A DNA stretch of 6,976 nt, taken from Oligoflexia bacterium. GTDB taxonomy: Bacteria; Bdellovibrionota; UBA1018. Each line of letters begins with the position of its first letter. The stretch's first letter is position 1. The DNA is taken from contig JANXTV010000246.1 of NCBI GenBank assembly GCA_025352185.1, forward strand, positions 1-6,976. Reading direction: 5' to 3'. The notes beneath the pieces were generated by a model. That model was given only the letters and a program-made list of their open reading frames with translations, was not told the DNA's origin and made no database searches. Made by a program: the position numbers and the translations under genes. This document shows positions 1 through 4,446 of this stretch, piece after piece.

Positions 1-10
1 GAAGAAGTAA
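1..10 (+). CDS. 3' end of upstream cistron (probably rpmC, L29), partial
   Basis: Only the last few bases are in the window. One frame reads Lys-Lys followed by TAA at 8-10, and this TAA shares its final A with the ATG of rpsQ (a TAATG junction). In spc and S10-spc operons the gene directly before rpsQ is normally rpmC, and L29 proteins often end in basic residues. The identity is therefore inferred from position, not from recognisable protein sequence. The GAAGAAG just before the start may also serve as a weak ribosome-binding site for rpsQ. Confidence 0.4.
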
Positions 11-393
11 TGGCTACCGAAACGAAAAAGAAAACCTCCGTTAAAGCTGAAGCTCCGGCAAAGGCGCCTCGGGCACCGAAGGCTCCGAAGCCTGCGAAGA
101 TCGCAGCTCCGGCCGTCGTCGGTCTCCAGCGTCGTAAGGAACTTACCGGTTCCGTCGTCAGCAATAAAATGCAGAAGACGATCGTCGTTGAAATCCAGCG
201 CCGCGTGAAACACGAGATGTACGCAAAGTTCATCACGAAGTCGCGCCGGTTTAAGGCTCACGATGAAAAAAATGATGCAAAGATGGGCGATATCGTAACG
301 ATCATCGAAAGCCGTCCGCTCAGCCGCGATAAGCGTTGGGCGCTCCAAAAAATCGTTCGCCGTGCGGTCCAAACCGCCGAAGCTAACGTTTAG
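10..393 (+). CDS. rpsQ: 30S ribosomal protein S17 with N-terminal Ala/Lys/Pro tail
   Basis: S17 binds 16S rRNA early in assembly of the small subunit body. The 127-residue product is longer than the usual 80-90. The OB-fold S17 core runs from about residue 38 to 120 and includes KMQKTIVVEIQRRVKH (53-68), YAKF...KSRRFKAHDE (71-86) and the family signature GDIVTIIESRPLSRDKRW (93-110). Residues 1-37 are a low-complexity tail with an AP(K/R) repeat at about 16-30, resembling a histone H1 tail. The tail is in frame and preceded by the stop of the upstream gene, so the ATG at 10 is the natural start and the tail is probably translated. Stop is TAG, with a second in-frame stop (TGA, 415-417) seven codons later, overlapping the rplN start. 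rplN follows after 20 nt. Confidence 0.95.
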   Translation: MATETKKKTSVKAEAPAKAPRAPKAPKPAKIAAPAVVGLQRRKELTGSVVSNKMQKTIVVEIQRRVKHEMYAKFITKSRRFKAHDEKNDAKMGDIVTIIESRPLSRDKRWALQKIVRRAVQTAEANV

Positions 394-413
394 TTCGGGA
401 AGGGAAGAATCTT

Positions 414-782
414 ATGATTCAGAGTACGACACGACTCGATGTGGCCGATAATTCCGGTGCCCGTTCGGTGATGTGTATTAAAGTTTTGGGTGGAACTCGC
501 CGTCGTTATGCAACGCTCGGTGATGTGATTGTAGTTACGGTTAAAGAAGCCGTGCCGAACGGAAAAGTGAAGAAAGGTGACGTCGTAAAAGCCGTTATCG
601 TTCGCACCCGTAAGGAAACGAACCGACACGACGGTAGCTACATTCGTTTCGACACAAATTAGGCCGTTTTGATTAACGCTCAAAACGAACCCATCGGTAC
701 GCGGATCTTCGGGCCAGTGGCTCGGGAACTTCGTGCTAAACAGTTTACTAAAATTATCTCCCTCGCCCCAGAGGTTCTGTAA
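414..782 (+). CDS. rplN: 50S ribosomal protein L14, reading frame interrupted by an in-frame TAG at codon 83
   Basis: L14 binds 23S rRNA at the subunit interface and contacts L19 and 16S rRNA. The start ATG at 414 has a strong Shine-Dalgarno (GGGAAGGGAAG, 397-407). Residues 1-82 match the family closely: MIQ start, RLDVADNSGAR (7-17), VMCIKVLGG (19-27), KVKKGDVVKAV (51-61), RHDGSYIRFDTN (71-82). Codon 83 is TAG (660-662). Without any frame change the next 39 codons encode the rest of a normal L14, including EPIGTRIFGPVARELR and the terminal KIISLAPEVL, ending at TAA 780-782. Counting the TAG as one residue the protein would be 122 residues, the usual length. By comparison with E. coli L14 the TAG replaces the nearly invariant Ala83. 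If TAG stops translation, an 82-residue product lacking the C-terminal third would result, unlikely to work as L14. Whether this is an error, a pseudogene or a recoded gene cannot be decided here. Confidence 0.93.
660..662 (+). other. In-frame amber codon inside rplN
   Basis: TAG lies between the Asn82 codon (AAT) and an Ala codon (GCC), at the position normally occupied by a conserved Ala in the FD.NA.V segment of L14. The frame and residue spacing are intact on both sides, so an indel does not explain it. A single base change could give TAG from a Ser (TCG), Leu, Trp, Gln, Lys, Glu or Tyr codon, but an Ala GCG codon would need two changes. The AGG at 661-663 sits five bases before a TTG at 669, so weak reinitiation is conceivable. 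No other gene in the window has an internal TAG. TAG appears as the apparent terminal stop of rpsQ and adk. Confidence 0.95.
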
Positions 783-791
783 GGGGAGAGG
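761..791 (+). promoter_or_regulatory. Hairpin across the rplN stop codon, possible mRNA regulatory element
   Basis: CCTC (761-764) can pair with GAGG (788-791) and CCCC (766-769) with GGGG (783-786), with a G-A mismatch between the two helices. An inner AGA/TCT stem (770-772 with 776-778) closes a GGT loop, leaving GTAA, which holds most of the rplN stop, as a 3' bulge. There is no T tract after it, so it is not an intrinsic terminator. In E. coli the S8 repressor site of the spc mRNA lies at the start of rplE. A similar role here is only a guess from position. No promoter is implied. Confidence 0.4.
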
Positions 792-851
792 CAGCTGCAA
801 GCGAACCTCCACTTCGGAGATTCGTGGTTCAGTTTAGAGAGGAAGAAAAAC
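783..851 (+). other. rplN-rplE spacer, position where rplX (L24) is normally found
   Basis: This 69-nt gap contains no L24-like sequence in any frame. In particular, no KKGD.V.V.G KOW motif can be read. Directly after the rplN stop is GGGGAGAGG, a good Shine-Dalgarno-like sequence with no ATG, GTG or TTG at a usable distance, followed by an 8-bp palindrome GCAGCTGC (791-798). A second weak stem-loop is possible (GAAC 803-806 with GTTC 827-830, and CTCC 807-810 with GGAG 816-819). The true rplE ribosome-binding site, AGAGGAAG (837-844), closes the spacer. The orphan purine-rich site fits a deleted or relocated rplX, but this is inference. Confidence 0.55.
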
Positions 852-1559
852 GTGGCTAACGATACCGACAAAAAAGACGATTCTGCAGCAAAAGCAGAGA
901 AAGCCGCCAAGGCCGAAAAGAATAAGAAGGCTGGCGAAGGCAAGAAGAAGAAAGCTGGCGAATCTGGCCAAGGCGTTCGCATTGCCTCAGCTGGTGAAAC
1001 CAAAGTTTCCGGCGAAGCAGCTCCTCGATTAGAGATTCTCTATAAGAAGGAAGCCGTTCCGGCGCTCATGAAGCAGTTTAACGACAAGAACCCGATGGCG
1101 ATTCCTCGCCTGGCGAAGATTGTCGTAAACTGCGCGATTAAAGACGCGGTTGCGAACCCAAAGGTTCTCGATAGCGCTTTAGATGAAATCATGGCGATCA
1201 CCGGACAAAAAGCCGTACTCACTCGCTCCCGTAAAGCCATCGCGACCTTTAAGGTTCGTGAAGGTAACGCGGTCGGTGTGATGGTGACTCTGCGCCGCGC
1301 GCGGATGTACGAATTTTTTGACCGTTTAATTAACGTCGCGCTCCCTCGGGTTCGTGACTTTAAAGGTCTTAGCCCTAAGTCGTTCGACGGTCGCGGGAAC
1401 TATTCCTTAGGTCTTCGCGAACAGATCATCTTCCCGGAAATTAACTACGATAAAGTAGAAAAAATCCGCGGGATGACGATCACCATCACGACCACGGCAA
1501 CTAATAACGAAAAAGCTCGCGCGCTCCTGGCCGAACTTGGAATGCCGTTTAGAAAGTAA
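852..1559 (+). CDS. rplE: 50S ribosomal protein L5 with long Lys/Ala-rich N-terminal extension
   Basis: L5 binds 5S rRNA and helps dock the 5S particle onto the central protuberance of the large subunit. The product is 235 residues against about 180 in most bacteria. The L5 core starts near residue 59 (RLEILYKKEAVPALMKQF) and carries NPMAIPRLAKIVVN (80-93), ITGQKAVLTRSRKAIATFKVR (116-136), MYEFFDRLINVALPRVRDF (152-170), SPKSFDGRGNYSLG (174-187), QIIFPEI.YDKV (191-202) and the terminal LGMPFRK. Residues 1-58 are an extension: acidic/basic at 1-10, then Lys/Ala/Glu-rich (11-35, with KKKK at 31-34), then a Gly/Ser-containing linker. The start is GTG, preceded by AGAGGAAG eight bases upstream. 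No better start exists nearer the core, so the extension is likely real. It shows no similarity I recognise to L24. Confidence 0.95.
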   Translation: MANDTDKKDDSAAKAEKAAKAEKNKKAGEGKKKKAGESGQGVRIASAGETKVSGEAAPRLEILYKKEAVPALMKQFNDKNPMAIPRLAKIVVNCAIKDAVANPKVLDSALDEIMAITGQKAVLTRSRKAIATFKVREGNAVGVMVTLRRARMYEFFDRLINVALPRVRDFKGLSPKSFDGRGNYSLGLREQIIFPEINYDKVEKIRGMTITITTTATNNEKARALLAELGMPFRK

Positions 1560-1574
1560 TCGGGGATTATACTT

Positions 1575-1973
1575 ATGAGCATGACTGATCCTATCGCAGA
1601 TCTCTTAACCAGAATCCGGAACGCGACCGCTGAAGGCCACGAGAAAGTCGAAATTCCGGCTTCCCGTGTGAAAGCCAACATCGTTCGCGTCTTGAAAGAG
1701 GAAGGTTACGTTAAGAACTTCCGCCTTTCCCGTGACGAAGGCATTCCGGTAATCAAAGTTTATTTAAAGTACGCTGAAGAAGGCGCACCCGTAATCCAAG
1801 GCATTCGCCGGATTTCGCGTCCCGGACTCCGTCGTTACTCTGGCTACGAATCCTTTCCTCGTCCGCTCAGCGGCGCGGGCATCGCAATCGTTTCGACTTC
1901 TAAGGGAGTCATGACCGGTTCGAAGGCACGCCAAGCTAAAATCGGCGGCGAGATTCTTTGCGAGGTCTGGTAA
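1575..1973 (+). CDS. rpsH: 30S ribosomal protein S8
   Basis: S8 binds helix 21 of 16S rRNA and organises the central domain of the small subunit. In E. coli it is also the translational repressor of the spc operon. The length, 132 residues, is normal. Recognisable segments are the N-terminal MTDPIADLLTRIRNA (3-17), IPASRVK (27-33), the IRRISRPGLRRY region (77-88), and the diagnostic C-terminal GIAIVSTSKGVMT (102-114) with GGEILCEVW at the end. The ATG at 1575 follows GGGGAT with 7-nt spacing. An ATG two codons later gives the shorter MTDP start seen in many homologues. It begins only 15 nt after rplE, leaving no room for rpsN, which commonly lies here. Stop TAA is one base from the rplF start, so translation of the two is probably coupled. 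Confidence 0.96.
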   Translation: MSMTDPIADLLTRIRNATAEGHEKVEIPASRVKANIVRVLKEEGYVKNFRLSRDEGIPVIKVYLKYAEEGAPVIQGIRRISRPGLRRYSGYESFPRPLSGAGIAIVSTSKGVMTGSKARQAKIGGEILCEVW

Positions 1974-1974
1974 A

Positions 1975-2520
1975 ATGTCGCGCGTTGGTAAACAGCCGAT
2001 TAAAGTCGGCGCTGGTGTTAAAGTTTCGATTGCAGACGGCGTAGTGAAAGTGGAAGGCCCGAAAGGGAAGCTTTCTCATAAACTCGCCCGCGGTGTTTCG
2101 GCGAAATTGGATAAAGACGTCATCACCGTCTCTCCACAGCCGGAAGTTTCTTCGAAGTCCGCAGCTCTCTGGGGCCTCACCCGTACCCTGATCCATAATA
2201 TGGTTCACGGCGTATCGGCAGGATTCACGAAAGAGCTCGACATCGTCGGAGTTGGATACCGTGCAACCGCTAAAGGTCAGGTTCTTTCGATGAGCGTGGG
2301 ATTCTCTCACCAAATTGAATACGAACTTCCGGCCGGAATTGCCGTAAAGGTTGAAGGAAACACCCATCTGGTTCTGAGCGGCGCCGATAAAGCGATGCTG
2401 GGACTCGTGGCCGCGAAAGTTCGCGGGTTCCGCCCACCTGAGCCGTATCAAGGTAAAGGGATCAAGTACACGAACGAGCACATTATCCGTAAGCAGGGTA
2501 AGGCTGCGGGAGCTAAGTAA
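1975..2520 (+). CDS. rplF: 50S ribosomal protein L6
   Basis: L6 sits on the large subunit near the factor-binding region and the sarcin-ricin loop. The 181 residues fit the family (about 177). It shows the two repeated L6 domains: MSRVGKQPI...VEGPKGKLSH in the first, and KELDIVGVGYRATAKGQ (86-102) leading into LSMSVGFSH.IEY in the second. The family signature PEPYQGKGIKY is at 155-165. The C-terminal end KQGKAAGAK is typical in length and basic. The ATG is one base after the rpsH stop, with GAGG inside the rpsH 3' end acting as Shine-Dalgarno about 10 nt away. Confidence 0.96.
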   Translation: MSRVGKQPIKVGAGVKVSIADGVVKVEGPKGKLSHKLARGVSAKLDKDVITVSPQPEVSSKSAALWGLTRTLIHNMVHGVSAGFTKELDIVGVGYRATAKGQVLSMSVGFSHQIEYELPAGIAVKVEGNTHLVLSGADKAMLGLVAAKVRGFRPPEPYQGKGIKYTNEHIIRKQGKAAGAK

Positions 2521-2523
2521 TTT

Positions 2524-2901
2524 ATGGCAACTAAAGTGGGTCGGAAGACCAATCCAAAAGTTCAGGTCCGGGCAAAGCGTAAAAAGCGGATTCGCGCGAA
2601 AATCGAAGGGACTTCGGCTCAGCCGCGTCTCTCCGTATTCCGCTCGAATGCGAACATGTACGCCCAGCTCATTGATGATCTTAAGGGAGTTACGCTGGTT
2701 TCGGCATCGACTCTCGATGAAGGTCTTAATGTAAAGTCTCCGAGCAGTGCTGAAGGAGCTAAGGCGGTCGGTAACCTTCTCGCGAAGAAGGCGCTGGCTA
2801 AGAAAATTAATGCGATCGTATTCGACCGCAGTGGTTACCTCTATCACGGACGTATCAAGGCATTAGCCGATGGCGCACGTGAAGGTGGACTGAAGTTCTA
2901 A
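2524..2901 (+). CDS. rplR: 50S ribosomal protein L18
   Basis: L18 binds 5S rRNA together with L5 in the central protuberance. The 125-residue product has the usual basic N-terminus (RAKRKKRIRAKI, 16-27), then the core PRLSVFRSNANMYAQLIDD (34-52), VSASTLD (59-65), and the C-terminal AIVFDRSGYLYHGRIKALADGAREGGLKF (97-125), which is the most diagnostic L18 segment. The start is only 3 nt after the rplF stop, and GGGAG within rplF lies upstream. No unusual feature is seen in the protein. Confidence 0.96.
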   Translation: MATKVGRKTNPKVQVRAKRKKRIRAKIEGTSAQPRLSVFRSNANMYAQLIDDLKGVTLVSASTLDEGLNVKSPSSAEGAKAVGNLLAKKALAKKINAIVFDRSGYLYHGRIKALADGAREGGLKF

Positions 2902-2902
2902 A

Positions 2903-2926
2903 ATGAATATTACGGAGAAATTCTAA
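2903..2926 (+). other. Seven-codon minicistron in the rplR-rpsE junction
   Basis: Reads Met-Asn-Ile-Thr-Glu-Lys-Phe then TAA, directly abutting the rpsE ATG. The GGAG used by rpsE lies inside it. The bases around its start (AAGTTCTAAAATG) closely resemble those around the rpsE start (AAATTCTAAATG), which looks like a small local duplication of the junction. It has no Shine-Dalgarno of its own beyond rplR sequence. Translation is possible through termination-reinitiation but unproven, and it may be chance. Confidence 0.2.
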
Positions 2927-3439
2927 ATGGCATTCGGTCAACAAGGCGGCCCTCGCGAAGATTCCGAATTTGAAGATAAAGTGATCCACATTAACCGCTG
3001 CGCAAAAGTGGTTAAGGGCGGACGCCGGTTCAGCTTCGCTGCGATCGTCGTGGTCGGTGATAAAAAAGGTCAAGTCGGCGTAGGTCTTGGAAAAGCTGGG
3101 GAAGTTCCCGAAGCAATCAAGAAAGCCGGCAAGCAAGCAAAGAAGAATCTGATGAAGGTCTCGATGACCGGAACCTCGATTCCTCACGAAGTAACGGGAC
3201 AGTGGGGCGCTAGCCGCGTCCTCATGAAGCCGGCTCCGGAAGGAACGGGGATCATTGCGAGTTCTTCGATCCGCGCAATTCTTGAAGTTGCCGGAATTCA
3301 AAACATTTTGACGAAGTCGATCAAGCGCGACAACCCACACAACGTGGTTCGTGCGACTTTCGATGCACTTAAGCAACTCCGTCAGTTCAGCGAAATCGCC
3401 GCAGCCCGCGGTAAGACCGTCGCTGAAATCATGGAATAA
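2927..3439 (+). CDS. rpsE: 30S ribosomal protein S5
   Basis: S5 lies near the decoding centre and mRNA entry channel and affects translational accuracy. The 170 residues fit the family. The N-terminal double-stranded-RNA-binding domain spans about residues 16-80, with VIHINRCAKVVKGGRRFSFAAIVVVGD (19-45), the conserved S5 segment, and GVGLGKA.EVPEAI.KA (51-67). The C-terminal domain has SIPHEVTGQWGASRVLMKPAPEGTGIIA (84-111), VLE-type helix AILEVAGIQNILTKS (117-131) and NPHNVVRATFDAL (136-148). The ATG is preceded by GGAGAAA (2914-2920). Confidence 0.97.
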   Translation: MAFGQQGGPREDSEFEDKVIHINRCAKVVKGGRRFSFAAIVVVGDKKGQVGVGLGKAGEVPEAIKKAGKQAKKNLMKVSMTGTSIPHEVTGQWGASRVLMKPAPEGTGIIASSSIRAILEVAGIQNILTKSIKRDNPHNVVRATFDALKQLRQFSEIAAARGKTVAEIME

Positions 3440-3453
3440 GGGTGGAATGAGTC

Positions 3454-3714
3454 ATGACTGAAACTAAAAAGAAGCCGGCCACTGCTAAGACTGCTGTCGC
3501 GGCGAAGCCTAAAAAAGCTGTCGGATCGAAACGGACGATCACGATCCGCCTTGCAAAAGGCACGATCGCTTGCCCTCCGAATCAACGCGCGTGCATTAAC
3601 GGACTCGGACTGAAGCGTCGCGAACAAGTCGTGACCCTCGAAAACACCTCGTCTGTACGCGGAATGATTAAAAAAGTGCTCCACTTAGTGGACATCGTTG
3701 CCGAAACGCGTTAA
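3454..3714 (+). CDS. rpmD: 50S ribosomal protein L30 with N-terminal Lys/Ala tail
   Basis: L30 is a small protein of the large subunit. The family core, normally about 60 residues, is at 26-83: KRTITIRLAKGTIACPPNQRACINGLGLKRREQVVTL, then the conserved SVRGMIKKVLHLVDIV. The first 25 residues are an extra Lys/Ala/Pro-rich tail beginning MTETKKKP, very like the MATETKKK start of S17 in the same operon. GGTGG (3441-3445) is the likely Shine-Dalgarno, eight bases from the ATG. A tiny out-of-frame ATG (3447) overlaps the start. No alternative start exists close to the core, which supports the extension. Confidence 0.93.
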   Translation: MTETKKKPATAKTAVAAKPKKAVGSKRTITIRLAKGTIACPPNQRACINGLGLKRREQVVTLENTSSVRGMIKKVLHLVDIVAETR

Positions 3715-3815
3715 TTCGCGATCTCGGACATTTAAAACGTCGATTCACGACGAAAACCTGCGAGTGCGGTGAAGAGGCCTTCGCCAAGCGTTAGCAAACA
3801 GAAAGTAGATCCCCG
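3715..3815 (+). promoter_or_regulatory. rpmD-rplO spacer with two small stem-loops
   Basis: This 101-nt spacer is unusually long for this operon. It holds a perfect 5-bp stem (CGTCG 3738-3742 with CGACG 3748-3752, loop of 5) and a 7-bp stem with one G-T pair (GGTGAAG 3768-3774 with CTTCGCC 3779-3785, loop AGGC). Neither is followed by a T run, so they are not intrinsic terminators. No convincing promoter or open frame is visible. They could be mRNA structures affecting rplO translation, but the sequence alone does not show this. Confidence 0.35.
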
Positions 3816-4319
3816 ATGTTAAGACTGAACACGATTAAAGCTCATCCCGGCGCAACCCAAAAACCAAAGCGTTTAGGACGCGGATCCGGATCCGGACTCG
3901 GACAGACCTCTGGTAAAGGGGATAAAGGTCAGCTTGCCCGTACCGGTGGACACGTTCGCCCCGGTTTCGAAGGGGGCCAGACCCCGATGTATCGTCGACT
4001 CCCGAAAAAGGGGTTCACGAACATCCACCGCCGCTCGAATGTCGTCGTAAATCTGTCGGACCTCGCTCTGCTTGATAAGTCCGTAAAAGTGGTTTCCCTG
4101 GAAACCCTTTCGGAGCGCGGAATTGTAAAAGGCCGGTTTGACCGCCTGACGATCCTGGCGACCGGTGACGTGACCACTGCGTTCACGATAAAAGCCCACC
4201 GCGTATCCGGTGCAGCACTCGAAAAAATCACGAAAGCCGGCGGAAAAGTGGAGATGATCCCAATCCCTGAAGGCAAGAAGCGCGTTAAGAAGTCGAAGAC
4301 CGCTAAAGCGGCAAAATAA
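3816..4319 (+). CDS. rplO: 50S ribosomal protein L15
   Basis: L15 joins late in large-subunit assembly and threads an extended N-terminal arm into 23S rRNA. The protein is 167 residues against about 145 in E. coli. The Gly-rich arm is clear: KRLGRGSGSGLGQTSGKGDKGQ (18-39), followed by FEGGQTPMYRRLPKKGF (51-67), then the globular domain with VVVNLSDL (76-83) and the AHRVSGAALEKITKAGG helix (127-143). A basic tail, GKKRVKKSKTAKAAK (153-167), follows. The start MLRLNTIKAHPG aligns with normal L15 starts, but there is no good Shine-Dalgarno (GTAGATCCCCG precedes the ATG), unlike its neighbours. A tandem GGATCC pair (3882-3893) simply encodes part of the Gly-Ser arm. Confidence 0.95.
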   Translation: MLRLNTIKAHPGATQKPKRLGRGSGSGLGQTSGKGDKGQLARTGGHVRPGFEGGQTPMYRRLPKKGFTNIHRRSNVVVNLSDLALLDKSVKVVSLETLSERGIVKGRFDRLTILATGDVTTAFTIKAHRVSGAALEKITKAGGKVEMIPIPEGKKRVKKSKTAKAAK

Positions 4320-4359
4320 CGCTTTCGTCTTCAAATAAGTTCGGGTCATATAAGTAAGT

Positions 4360-4402
4360 CTGGGCGGTCTCCCAAACAGGTAGATCGCCCAGTGTCTTTT
4401 TC
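4360..4402 (+). terminator. Intrinsic terminator or attenuator between rplO and secY
   Basis: CTGGGCGGTCT (4360-4370) pairs with AGATCGCCCAG (4382-4392) over 11 bp with one G-T pair, closing an 11-nt loop. It is followed at once by TGTCTTTTTC (4393-4402), a U-rich tract. This is the textbook shape of a Rho-independent terminator. Since secY, adk and map continue on the same strand, it probably works as a partial terminator that lowers their transcription relative to the ribosomal genes, or it ends the ribosomal transcript with secY having its own promoter. No clear promoter is seen in 4403-4446. Confidence 0.8.
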
Positions 4403-4446
4403 AGCCTTCCAACTTCAGAATCATTAAGAATCAGAGGAACTTCCGC

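Noticed and set aside
660..782. Frameshift as the cause of the L14 interruption
   Set aside because: The frame before and after the TAG is the same and residue spacing matches E. coli L14, so no insertion or deletion is needed.
669..782. Separate gene for the L14 C-terminal part, starting at TTG 669
   Set aside because: Only a three-base AGG precedes it at short distance, and split L14 is not known to me. Kept only as one explanation of the TAG.
852..1025. L5 N-terminal extension as a fused L24 remnant
   Set aside because: No KOW motif or other L24 signature is readable, and the segment is low-complexity Lys/Ala sequence.
1936..2847. Long open frame on the minus strand (303 codons) opposite rpsH-rplF-rplR
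   Set aside because: It lies antisense to three intact, well recognised ribosomal protein genes and its translation resembles no family. It is a by-product of codon bias.
3882..3893. Tandem GGATCC repeat
   Set aside because: It encodes the Gly-Ser part of the L15 arm, which is conserved in the family. Two copies only, so no repeat element.
4349..4354. TATAAG as a -10 box upstream of the rplO-secY terminator
   Set aside because: There is no acceptable -35 at 16-18 nt, and a single hexamer is not enough support.
4403..4446. Promoter for secY between terminator and start codon
   Set aside because: ATTAAGAAT is only loosely -10-like and no matching -35 is found.
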